7,082 nucleotides of DNA from Bacteroidales bacterium (GCA_031286005.1 JAITVC010000075.1:1-7082), one strand, 5' to 3'; shown: positions 1 to 6,037, numbered from the stretch's first letter. Notes: generated by a model from the letters alone, not told the origin. Made by a program: numbers and translations.

Positions 1-337
1 TTACAAAATGACGGAAAAAAGAAAATTCATCCCGATCTAAAAAACTCCGACTGCCAAACAACTGTAAAAACCTCCGTATCTCCGGCTGAAAGATAATGAA
101 TATCGCAATAGCTCCGATATTCACAACACCGCCCAAAATACTTGCTGTCAACGTCATTTTAAAATAGGCAACAACGCGATAAAGGATATAGATACCGAGC
201 AATCCGGCAAAAACCTTATCGGCTCCGGTTCCTTTCACCAATTTGTAGCCTTCATACAAGAGGACAATAACTAACAGGACATCTACGAAATCAAGCCAAC
301 CTAAGCTGGCAAACCAATCTACTATTTGTGTTTTCAT
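1..337 (-). CDS. cdaA: Diadenylate cyclase CdaA (DacA), N-terminal part, cut by the left edge
   Basis: This reading frame stays open to the left edge, giving 112 residues from the ATG at 337-335; the catalytic part lies outside the window. What is visible is the membrane half of a CdaA-type protein: hydrophobic segments at about residues 17-33, 40-57 and 66-83, then the signature IIFQPEIRRFLQLFG (81-95), which in this family links the last membrane helix to the cytoplasmic DAC domain. CdaA makes cyclic di-AMP from two ATP, and the messenger generally affects osmolyte, potassium and cell-wall homeostasis. The DGA and RHR catalytic motifs cannot be checked. The start codon overlaps the folP stop in an ATGA, so the two are probably translationally coupled, and no separate promoter is visible. 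The family call rests on the membrane layout, the FQPEIRR motif and the position after folP, an arrangement common in Bacteroidetes. Confidence 0.88.
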   Translation of the reverse strand, partial: MKTQIVDWFASLGWLDFVDVLLVIVLLYEGYKLVKGTGADKVFAGLLGIYILYRVVAYFKMTLTASILGGVVNIGAIAIFIIFQPEIRRFLQLFGSRSFLDRDEFSFFRHFV

Positions 338-1176
338 ATCTTTATTTTTTCAGTAATTTTAACCGCTTCTACCGCCTCTTTCACATCGTGAACACGTATG
401 ATTTGAGTGCCTTTCAGAAGGGCAATGGTGTTAATAATGGTAGTACCATTCAACGCATTCTCAACATCAATGTCTAACAACTGACGAATCATTGTTTTTC
501 TCGAAACACCGACTAAAAGGGGCTTTTCGAGAATATGAAAGCGTTCCAAATGTTGCAATATCTCGTAATTGTGATGAACGTTTTTCCCAAATCCGAATCC
601 CGGATCCACAATAATATCCACCGCTCCGGCTTCTTGTGCCGATGCAATTTGTTTGGCAAAAAAGACCATCAACTCTGTCATCACATCATCGTATTTAGGC
701 TCTATTTGCATCGTTTGCGGCATCCCTTGCGTGTGCATCATCACATAAGGCACTTGCAAACTGCCAATGGTTTTGAACATCGCCTCATCCGCTTGTCCGC
801 CGGAAATATCATTGATAATGGAAACACCCTCCCCTATCGCCATTCTCGCAATTTCCGAACGATAGGTATCTATCGAAAATAGAGTTTCCGGGAATGCTTT
901 CACTAAGGCCGGTAAAAAGGTTTTGATGCGGTTCTGCTCTTCTTCGAGCGATACATAATCGGCAAACGGTTTGGTCGAAACTGCGCCAATATCAATGATT
1001 GCTGCGCCTTCAGCCAACATGGTTTCACAATGATTGAGCGCATCGTTTTGATTAAACCAACGCCCACCATCCGAAAACGAATCCGGAGTGATGTTTAAAA
1101 TGCCCATTACCAAAGGCGTTTCGAGCGATACTAAGCGTCCTCGACAATGGATTGTTTGTGGAGTTGAATTAAGCAC
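334..1176 (-). CDS. folP: Dihydropteroate synthase FolP, probable GTG start
   Basis: FolP condenses p-aminobenzoate with 6-hydroxymethyl-7,8-dihydropterin diphosphate to give dihydropteroate, in cytoplasmic folate synthesis; it is the sulfonamide target. From the GTG at 1176 the protein has 280 residues, usual for the family. Motifs in order: NITPDSFSDGG (28-38, loop 1), DIGAVSTKP (62-70, loop 2), FSIDT (100-104), NDISGG (122-127), MMHTQGMPQTMQ (146-157), DPGFGFGK (191-198), GVSRK (223-227) and RVHDV (261-265). The set looks complete for a TIM-barrel enzyme. Loop 2 has STKP where STRP is common. The frame also has an ATG at 1242, but that would overlap the upstream gene by 59 bases and add a non-family N-terminus. 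The GTG lies 7 bases after the upstream stop, just ahead of the first conserved strand, so I prefer it. The identity is secure; the start is less so. The 3' end overlaps cdaA by four bases. Confidence 0.95.
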   Translation of the reverse strand: MLNSTPQTIHCRGRLVSLETPLVMGILNITPDSFSDGGRWFNQNDALNHCETMLAEGAAIIDIGAVSTKPFADYVSLEEEQNRIKTFLPALVKAFPETLFSIDTYRSEIARMAIGEGVSIINDISGGQADEAMFKTIGSLQVPYVMMHTQGMPQTMQIEPKYDDVMTELMVFFAKQIASAQEAGAVDIIVDPGFGFGKNVHHNYEILQHLERFHILEKPLLVGVSRKTMIRQLLDIDVENALNGTTIINTIALLKGTQIIRVHDVKEAVEAVKITEKIKI

Positions 1177-1183
1177 AAAAAAA

Positions 1184-2083
1184 TTATTTAAGTTCAAATG
1201 ATGTTCGTCCGATTTCTTGATTATCCGTAAAAACAGATACATTGTAACGGCCTGCTACGATGGGATATTTGGCATTCCAATTGAGCCACCACATGCGAAT
1301 ATGTTGAGATGTATTATCGTAAACAATATCTTTCTTAATGGAATACTGCAACACAGTTCCTGCCACTTCAAAGCTAAACGCATCGCCATCGCCGGCGGCC
1401 ATAATCTCTCCATCCGGACGTGCTATGCGCACATAAATGGCTCGTGTTCCCGCCGGAATTATTTTATTTTCACTTAATGTAAATTCAACAATGAGCTTAT
1501 CCGAACGAACAGCCTTATCGGTTTCCGTTTCAGAGCTTCCTTTTACCCTCACGCCAAAAGCCTTGATGTTATAGGCTTTCAATGTAGAGGCCTGCGTTAC
1601 TTTTTCATCCAGCTCTGTTTTAACTTTGGTGAGTTCTCGATTCTTTTCCCGTTCGGCGGAAATTTCTTTTTTGATTTCAAAGTTTTCTACCGTCAACTCT
1701 TCATTCAACACCAACAACGAATCTATTCGACGCACATAATCTTGCGTAACATCACGCAGCAAATCCAATTTCCGCTTCACTTTTCGATAATCGGCCTGGC
1801 TGTTGATGAGTTTCTCAATCTCTGCCGAATTAGCCAAAATAACGCTATCTCTTTCGGTCAATTGGGTTTGAAACTGCAAGTTCTCTTGCTTAATTTCCTC
1901 GTATTCGCTCATCAATTGAGCTAATTCGTCTTTCATACTAATATTTTGCCGATAAGTTTCCGACTTTTCGCGCATCAACCAAAACATGCAAACACTGGCT
2001 AAAAGAATGGCTATAAGAAACGCATAAACAGCTTGTTTTAGTTTTTTTATGGTTTTAGGATTGGGGGGATTTTGACTTTCCAT
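1184..2083 (-). CDS. Conserved-type membrane-anchored coiled-coil protein of unknown function
   Basis: I cannot assign a function. From the ATG at 2083 the protein has 299 residues. A short basic N-terminus (KTIKKLKQ, 10-17) is followed by one hydrophobic helix at about 18-37, suggesting an N-in, C-out inner-membrane anchor. A heptad-like, Glu/Lys/Leu-rich coiled coil runs from about 45 to 165, and a C-terminal domain of about 130 residues follows that looks like beta strands (for example KLIVEFTLSEN 196-206 and AIYVRIARPDGE 215-226), possibly an Ig-like sandwich in the periplasm. The layout resembles proteins I associate with Bacteroidetes that are left as hypothetical or mislabelled as SMC-like. 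It heads the unit with folP (7-base gap) and cdaA. An in-frame TTG at 2113 is rejected as start because it sits inside the promoter -7 box. The topology and fold are inferred; the coiled coil is plain in the sequence. Confidence 0.85.
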   Translation of the reverse strand: MESQNPPNPKTIKKLKQAVYAFLIAILLASVCMFWLMREKSETYRQNISMKDELAQLMSEYEEIKQENLQFQTQLTERDSVILANSAEIEKLINSQADYRKVKRKLDLLRDVTQDYVRRIDSLLVLNEELTVENFEIKKEISAEREKNRELTKVKTELDEKVTQASTLKAYNIKAFGVRVKGSSETETDKAVRSDKLIVEFTLSENKIIPAGTRAIYVRIARPDGEIMAAGDGDAFSFEVAGTVLQYSIKKDIVYDNTSQHIRMWWLNWNAKYPIVAGRYNVSVFTDNQEIGRTSFELK

Positions 2084-2102
2084 ACATATATTTTTCGTCG
2101 TA

Positions 2103-2128
2103 CAAAGATACAAAAAATATTTGACAAA
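2103..2128 (-). promoter_or_regulatory. Bacteroidetes-type promoter for the coiled-coil protein, folP and cdaA
   Basis: Read on the minus strand, TATCTTTG at 2110-2103 matches the Bacteroidetes -7 consensus TAnnTTTG exactly. A TTTG lies upstream at 2128-2125, but the 14-base spacer is shorter than the 17-23 usually quoted, so the -33 element is doubtful. The spacer contains a T6 run. The box ends 19 bases before the ATG at 2083, leaving a very short leader. Confidence 0.6.
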
Positions 2129-2157
2129 TAAAAACGGAAACAGCGATATAGGCCGTT
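2126..2157 (-). terminator. Possible weak terminator after kdsC
   Basis: On the minus strand, AACGG (2157-2153) and CCGTT (2137-2133) form a five-base inverted repeat with a 15-base loop, and the right arm runs into a T-rich stretch (TTTATTT). It lies 11 bases after the kdsC stop and overlaps the upstream side of the next promoter. The stem is short, so this is only a candidate. Confidence 0.25.
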
Positions 2158-2168
2158 ATTTCTGCAAA

Positions 2169-2687
2169 TTACCAGGTAAACGCCTGCTCGTCCATCCATT
2201 CGCCATGCACTTTCAACACCTGCTCAATCACATCACGTACACAGCCTTCGCCGCCTTTTTGATGCGAAATATAGTGAACAATAGCTTTGATTTCAGGCAC
2301 AGCATCTGCCGGACAAGTCGCAATTCCAACTTTCGTCAACACTTCATAATCGGGAATATCATCGCCCATATACAACACGGTTTTAGGGTCGATGTTGTGT
2401 TCGGCACAATATTCTTCAAAGATTTGACGTTTATTGCCAACGCCTTGAAAAATTTCCGTTATACCCAATGCTTGCAAACGCAAACGCATGGATTCGCCCT
2501 TTCCGCCCGAAATGATCGCAATGCGGTAACCTTTCTTTACAGCATGGTGCAAAGCATAACCATCTTTCACCGTCGAATTGCGGATCTGGTCGTGTTCGTT
2601 AATAACCCACACCTTGCCATCAGACATGACACCATCATAGTCGAAGATGAACGTTTTTATATATTTAAGATTTTCTTTATAATTCAT
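2169..2687 (-). CDS. kdsC: 3-deoxy-D-manno-octulosonate 8-phosphate phosphatase (KdsC)
   Basis: KdsC removes phosphate from Kdo 8-phosphate to give Kdo, the sugar joining lipid A to the rest of LPS; it is a cytoplasmic, usually tetrameric, C0-type HAD phosphatase without a cap domain. From the ATG at 2687 the protein has 172 residues, normal for the family. HAD motif I is FDYDGVMSDG (15-24) with nucleophile D16 and acid/base D18. Motif II is S60 in ISGG, motif III K86 in GNK, and motif IV MGDDIPD (107-113). The KDG at 41-43, CPADAVPE (125-132) and the GG-G-VRDVIE tail (145-155) are also typical of KdsC. The frame extends upstream to 2738, but that part lies in repetitive intergenic sequence, and the family N-terminus starts at the chosen ATG. 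It follows der by 75 bases with no promoter box between them, so co-transcription is likely. Confidence 0.93.
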   Translation of the reverse strand: MNYKENLKYIKTFIFDYDGVMSDGKVWVINEHDQIRNSTVKDGYALHHAVKKGYRIAIISGGKGESMRLRLQALGITEIFQGVGNKRQIFEEYCAEHNIDPKTVLYMGDDIPDYEVLTKVGIATCPADAVPEIKAIVHYISHQKGGEGCVRDVIEQVLKVHGEWMDEQAFTW

Positions 2688-2690
2688 AGT

Positions 2691-2755
2691 TTTATTAGTG
2701 ATTAGTGAATAACGATTAGTAAAATAGTAAATAAACAACTAATAACTATTCACTC
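2691..2755. repeat. AT-rich nested inverted repeat with ATTAGTG heptamers between der and kdsC
   Basis: Two nested inverted repeats fill this gap: AGTGAATA (2704-2711) with TATTCACT (2747-2754), and ATTAGT (2715-2720) with ACTAAT (2738-2743), leaving a 17-base loop. Together they could fold into a 14-base-pair stem broken by a 3x3 internal loop. ATTAGTG also occurs twice in tandem (2694-2707). There is no T-tract after the stem and no TAnnTTTG box. It could be an mRNA-stabilising or attenuating structure, or a low-complexity interspersed repeat. Confidence 0.55.
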
Positions 2756-2762
2756 TGTTATA

Positions 2763-4067
2763 CTATTTTTCTCTAAAATAAAGTTTCATCGGACTACCCG
2801 TAAAATCAAACATCTCTCGCATTCTGTTTTCCACAAAACGCTTATACGGATCTTTAATATATTGCGGCAAATTACAGAAAAACACAAACGCCGGATAAGC
2901 CGTTGGAAGTTGCGTGATATATTTAATCTTAATACGCTTGTCTTTGTAAATAGGAGGCGGATTGGTTTCTTTCACGAGGGTTAATAATTCATCATTCAAT
3001 TTGGAGGTAGAAATACGCTTAGCCCTGTTCTCATAAACGGTTTTAGCCAATTCCATCACTTTAAAAATACGCTGTTTATTAGTTACAGAAGTAAAAACAA
3101 TCGGCACATCCGTGAACGGTGCAATTTTACTGCGAATAAGTTCTTCGTAGGTTTTCGTGGTATGGGTATCTTTTTCAACCAAATCCCATTTGTTTACCAC
3201 CACCACAATACCTTTGTTATTGCGTTGCGCCAAACTGAAAATATTAAGGTCTTGCGCTTCCAAACCCGCTGTTGCATCAAGCATCAAAATACACACGTCA
3301 CTTTTTTCGATCGCACGAATACTGCGCATCACCGAATAAAATTCAATATTCTCGTCAACCTTGTTTTTCTTCCGCAACCCTGCCGTATCCACCAATAAAA
3401 AGTCAAAGCCAAATTGGTTGTATCGGGTGTAAATCGCATCACGTGTAGTGCCTGCAATGGGCGTTACAATATGGCGGTCTTCTCCAATAAACGCATTGAT
3501 GATAGATGATTTGCCAACATTCGGACGACCAACTACACACAATTTCGGCACATCGGGCAACTCTTCCGGATCGTTGGACATCCCGTCAACAGCGGCATCC
3601 AACAACTCGCCCGTTCCACTGCCATTGGTCGACGAAATTTCGTACAACTCTCCCAAACCAAGCGAATAAAACTCGGCAACATCGTTTCGCCGTTCTACAT
3701 TATCCACTTTATTCACAACCAAAAGCACCTTTTTGTTGCATCTGCGTAACAAATCGGCAACATCTTCGTCCATCGGTGTAATACCGTCTTTCACATCAAC
3801 CAAAAACAAAATCACATCGGACTCTTCCACGGCCAATTCCACTTGCTTGCGAATTTCCTCGTTAAATTCATCTTCGTTATCCATCAAATAGCCTCCCGTA
3901 TCAATGACTGAAAACTCAATGCCGTTCCAATCGCCAAAACCGTAGTTACGGTCGCGTGTTACGCCGCTGGTTTCGTCTACAATAGCATCTTTACTTTTTG
4001 TTAAACGGTTAAATAATGTGGATTTTCCGGTATTGGGACGGCCTACTATGGCAATAATGTTTCTCAT
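2763..4067 (-). CDS. der: Ribosome biogenesis GTPase Der (EngA)
   Basis: Der is an essential GTPase with two G domains in tandem that acts in maturation of the 50S ribosomal subunit. The 434 residues match the family length. First G domain: G1 GRPNTGKS (9-16), G2 threonine in GVTRD (35-39), G3 DTGG (56-59) and G4 NKVD (119-122). Second G domain: G1 GRPNVGKS (180-187), GTTRD (206-210), G3 DTAG (227-230) and G4 NKWD (292-295). A KH-like domain takes up about residues 355-434, ending in [11 protein letters not shown]. All nucleotide-binding motifs are intact. The ATG at 4067 sits 7 codons before the first P-loop, as usual. It has its own promoter directly upstream, in the 38-base gap after coaE, and is followed by kdsC. 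Confidence 0.98.
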   Translation of the reverse strand: MRNIIAIVGRPNTGKSTLFNRLTKSKDAIVDETSGVTRDRNYGFGDWNGIEFSVIDTGGYLMDNEDEFNEEIRKQVELAVEESDVILFLVDVKDGITPMDEDVADLLRRCNKKVLLVVNKVDNVERRNDVAEFYSLGLGELYEISSTNGSGTGELLDAAVDGMSNDPEELPDVPKLCVVGRPNVGKSSIINAFIGEDRHIVTPIAGTTRDAIYTRYNQFGFDFLLVDTAGLRKKNKVDENIEFYSVMRSIRAIEKSDVCILMLDATAGLEAQDLNIFSLAQRNNKGIVVVVNKWDLVEKDTHTTKTYEELIRSKIAPFTDVPIVFTSVTNKQRIFKVMELAKTVYENRAKRISTSKLNDELLTLVKETNPPPIYKDKRIKIKYITQLPTAYPAFVFFCNLPQYIKDPYKRFVENRMREMFDFTGSPMKLYFREK

Positions 4068-4081
4068 GAATATATTTTTTG

Positions 4082-4110
4082 CAAAGATACGATTTTTTTT
4101 GGAATTTAAA
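4082..4110 (-). promoter_or_regulatory. Bacteroidetes-type promoter for der-kdsC
   Basis: On the minus strand TATCTTTG (4089-4082) is an exact -7 box, and TTTA (4110-4107) lies at a 17-base spacing as a near-match to the -33 TTTG. The spacer holds an A8 tract. The upstream element overlaps the coaE stop codon. The box ends 14 bases before the der ATG. The stretch 4100-4081 is identical over 20 bases to the promoter core of the divergent kinase gene at 6016-6035. Confidence 0.7.
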
Positions 4111-4696
4111 CCGTCATGTCGAGCGTAGTCGAGACATCCCCTACCTGCTCTATCAACGAATGCTGTTCATCATTAATAATAACCATATCCGCTTTATCTC
4201 GTTTGATGTCAGCAGATAGTTGTGTGTGTATACGCTGTAAGACTTCGTTTTTACTGATATTTTCGCGTTTCATCACTCGCGAAACCCGCAACTCTTGCGG
4301 TGCATCAACAACGATAACTTGATCAAACAAACGTTCAAAATTAGCTTCAAAAATCAAAGCGGATTCCATCAAAACAAACGGAATTTGACGTTGAGATTGA
4401 ATTCCGCACCATCCATTAAAAGCCTTTTCTACCAACGGATGAAGAAGATTGTTAAGCCAACGTAACGCTTCCGCATCATTAAAGATAACATCGGCTAATT
4501 TACGTTTATCAATCCGGTTTTCGATTAAAATAGTCGAGCCGAGATGCTGAACAATCTGTTCAGACACGTCGGCTCGAGAACGAATGCGGTGTGCTTCCAA
4601 ATCAGCATAAAAGACAGGTATACCAAGTATTTCAAACAACTTGGCGACAGTTGTTTTTCCACTGCCAATACCGCCCGTTAGGCCAATTCGCAACAT
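4106..4696 (-). CDS. coaE: Dephospho-CoA kinase CoaE
   Basis: CoaE phosphorylates the 3'-hydroxyl of dephospho-CoA with ATP, the last step of coenzyme A synthesis, in the cytoplasm. The 196 residues fit the family. A P-loop GGIGSGKT (8-15) is at the N-terminus, followed by the YADLEAH segment (30-36) with catalytic-type D32, and the lid-region RVMKRENIS with a following Q-containing helix (IHTQLS). The ending is odd: after the usual SLIEQVG the last residues [10 protein letters not shown] are encoded by a REP-like repeat (4112-4138), so the native C-terminus has apparently been replaced or extended. The core fold should be unaffected. It starts six bases after the yajC stop, in the same unit as nusB and yajC. 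Confidence 0.96.
   Translation of the reverse strand: MLRIGLTGGIGSGKTTVAKLFEILGIPVFYADLEAHRIRSRADVSEQIVQHLGSTILIENRIDKRKLADVIFNDAEALRWLNNLLHPLVEKAFNGWCGIQSQRQIPFVLMESALIFEANFERLFDQVIVVDAPQELRVSRVMKRENISKNEVLQRIHTQLSADIKRDKADMVIINDEQHSLIEQVGDVSTTLDMTV
4112..4138. repeat. REP-like short element forming the 3' end of coaE
   Basis: The stretch contains ATGTC (4116-4120) and GACAT (4133-4137) as an inverted repeat, and GTCGAG twice as a direct repeat (4118-4123, 4128-4133). From memory, it closely resembles short palindromic sequences of the GTCTCGACTTCGCTCGACAT type that occur many times between genes in Bacteroidetes genomes. Here it is in frame with coaE and encodes DVSTTLDMT. Only one copy is in this window, so dispersal cannot be shown from here. 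Confidence 0.6.
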
Positions 4697-4702
4697 GCCA
4701 GA

Positions 4703-5029
4703 TTATTTCGGCTGCTCCGAAATCTGTGCCGAATTATCCATCGCAACAGCAGATTTCTCAAATTTCAAACGAATTTGATTTTCTACCTCAATGGTTACGG
4801 TTTTGTCTTGAACTTCCACAATTTTGCCATGAAGACCACCAATAGTGATTACTTTTTGACCTTTTTGAAGTTCGTTACGGAATTTGGCTTGCTCTTTGCT
4901 TCGCTTTTGTTGTGGGCGAATCATAAAGAAATAAAAGATTACAACAATGCCGATGAGCATAACGATTTGCATCATACCGCCACCGGATTTAGGTTGTGCT
5001 GCTGCTTGTAAAAGAATAGTGTTGAACAT
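4703..5029 (-). CDS. yajC: Sec translocon accessory subunit YajC
   Basis: YajC is a small inner-membrane protein associated with SecDF and the SecYEG translocon. The 108 residues are normal for the family. A short N-terminus rich in Gln, Ala and Gly precedes a single hydrophobic helix at about 20-37, which runs into the hallmark FYFFMIRPQQKR (32-43). The cytoplasmic part has LQKGQKVITIGGLHGKIVEV (54-73), the conserved YajC core, and a short polar tail. It sits 19 bases after nusB and six bases before coaE, so it is surely part of that unit. In several Bacteroidetes I recall a YbbR-domain gene between yajC and coaE; there is no room for one here. Confidence 0.96.
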   Translation of the reverse strand: MFNTILLQAAAQPKSGGGMMQIVMLIGIVVIFYFFMIRPQQKRSKEQAKFRNELQKGQKVITIGGLHGKIVEVQDKTVTIEVENQIRLKFEKSAVAMDNSAQISEQPK

Positions 5030-5048
5030 AATTATTTTGTTTTTTGAA

Positions 5049-5987
5049 TTAGATTAATCCTCGTCCGGATTTCTTGATTTGACCGGATTTGATAAAATTT
5101 TCAGAGAGTTTATTGAGCAATCCGTTAACGAAAACACGACTGCTTTCTGCGCTAAATTCTTTAATGATTTCGACGTATTCATTGAGTGTTACCTTTACGG
5201 GAATACTTGGAAAATAGAATAATTCGGTAATCGCCATCTTGATAATTAAAACATCAAGCATCGGCGTGCGGTCAATCTCCCAATTGGCTAAATACGTTTT
5301 GATAATCGGTATATATTCATCACTGTGAAGGACCGTCGATTCAAACAATTGTTTGGCAAATTTTAAATCTTCCACACCAATAAATGTATCTTCCGAAAGG
5401 ATTATTTGAGATTGCTCATCAACCTTTTTCAGCGATTTCAACAGCCAAAAGGCCACATTGTCGAAATCATTTGCCCAAAACATACTTTGATCTTCAAAGT
5501 AGTGGTAAACGTTGGAATTATTACTGATTTTTCGTTTGAGAAAACTGCACACAAACGCCTTGTCTTTTTCATAAGATGATTCTGCATCATTCATGTAAGC
5601 CTCATACGAAGCGGATTTCAACATGAGTTGGTAAAGACTGCGAAACAATTCGTCTTCCTGTTTCCACGAAATCTTATATTCGTTGGATTTTAAAATAAAC
5701 GTTGGATTAGTGCGCAATTGCTCTATAAACCGATTTTGCACAAAGCGCATATTCGGATTCTTTTCCGCTTCGGTCGGAATATGTTTTTGTCGAGCTTCGT
5801 CAATGCGGAACTGCGCAAAGTCGCTCAACTCAACGAGTACAGAAGCCAAGCGAATATAAAGTTCATAAAGTTTGTGGGCGCCAAATTCAATGTTTTTTTC
5901 AGCCACGCGTGCGTCCTCAATTCCGCCTTGATAGAAAGCGTATAGGTTTTGTAAAATTTTTTCTCGGTGAAATCTACGATTTAACAT
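5049..5987 (-). CDS. nusB: Transcription antitermination factor NusB, long Bacteroidetes form
   Basis: NusB binds boxA RNA together with NusE (S10) and supports antitermination on rRNA operons. From the ATG at 5987 the protein has 312 residues, more than twice the roughly 139 of E. coli NusB, but normal for Bacteroidetes. The start MLNRRFHREKILQNLYAF keeps the conserved NRR--R-K--Q-LYA pattern of the N-terminal helix. About 170 residues of mostly helical, charged sequence follow. The C-terminal NusB core is at about 235-300: TPMLDVLIIKMAITELFYF, then IPVKVTLNEYVEIIKEF, then VFVNGLLNKL, matching the family pattern of a helix, a kV-lNE-VEI-K helix and FVNG. A TTG at 6008 is in frame but lies inside the promoter -7 box, so the ATG is chosen. 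nusB heads the unit with yajC and coaE. Confidence 0.95.
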   Translation of the reverse strand: MLNRRFHREKILQNLYAFYQGGIEDARVAEKNIEFGAHKLYELYIRLASVLVELSDFAQFRIDEARQKHIPTEAEKNPNMRFVQNRFIEQLRTNPTFILKSNEYKISWKQEDELFRSLYQLMLKSASYEAYMNDAESSYEKDKAFVCSFLKRKISNNSNVYHYFEDQSMFWANDFDNVAFWLLKSLKKVDEQSQIILSEDTFIGVEDLKFAKQLFESTVLHSDEYIPIIKTYLANWEIDRTPMLDVLIIKMAITELFYFPSIPVKVTLNEYVEIIKEFSAESSRVFVNGLLNKLSENFIKSGQIKKSGRGLI

Positions 5988-6001
5988 GTTTTCTTGTTCA
6001 G

Positions 6002-6034
6002 TCTGCAAAGATACAAAAAAAAATCGTATCTTTG
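6002..6034 (+). promoter_or_regulatory. Bacteroidetes-type promoter for the nucleoside kinase gene
   Basis: TATCTTTG at 6027-6034 is an exact -7 box. The only upstream candidate at an acceptable distance is TCTG (6002-6005, 21-base spacer), a weak -33 element. An A9 tract fills the spacer. The box ends 16 bases before the ATG at 6051. Confidence 0.65.
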
Positions 6035-6035
6035 C
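6005..6035. repeat. 10-base palindrome made of two facing -7 boxes
   Basis: GCAAAGATAC (6005-6014) and GTATCTTTGC (6026-6035) are perfect inverted repeats around an 11-base A-rich centre (A9-TC). Each arm holds one TATCTTTG promoter box, one per strand, so the element is the divergent promoter core between nusB and the kinase gene. Confidence 0.85.
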
Positions 6036-6037
6036 AA
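6006..6037 (-). promoter_or_regulatory. Bacteroidetes-type promoter for nusB-yajC-coaE
   Basis: On the minus strand TATCTTTG (6013-6006) is an exact -7 box with TTG (6037-6035) 21 bases upstream as a -33 candidate; the spacer includes a T9 run. The box ends 18 bases before the nusB ATG. It overlaps the oppositely directed kinase promoter almost completely. Confidence 0.7.

Noticed and set aside
535..882. Plus-strand open frame of 115 residues opposite folP
   Set aside because: It is rich in His and Arg, typical of antisense translation of a real gene, and no motif or promoter supports it.
2084..2113. TTG start at 2113 that would extend the coiled-coil protein by 10 residues
   Set aside because: The TTG lies at the TATCTTTG promoter box, so the transcript would start downstream of it; the ATG at 2083 gives a normal cytoplasmic N-terminus before the membrane helix.
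2121..2705. A 194-residue open frame on the plus strand opposite kdsC
   Set aside because: It mirrors the kdsC coding frame, is rich in His, Phe and Asn without any recognisable motif, and has no promoter box; antisense shadow.
2688..2738. Extension of KdsC upstream to 2738
   Set aside because: The extra residues are translated from the AT-rich repeat between the genes and do not fit the KdsC family; the ATG at 2687 gives the usual length.
4531..4577. GTCGAG and CTCGAG-like words inside coaE, considered as further copies of the REP-like element
   Set aside because: Only six to eight bases match, in coding sequence for a normal CoaE region, and the inverted arms are absent.
5988..6008. TTG start at 6008 that would extend NusB by seven residues
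   Set aside because: It overlaps the -7 box of the nusB promoter, and the conserved NusB N-terminus begins at the ATG at 5987.
6005..6035. The palindrome as a bidirectional rho-independent terminator
   Set aside because: It lies between two divergent genes, where no transcript needs to end, and both arms match the promoter -7 box; the A-rich stretch is inside the loop, not after the stem.
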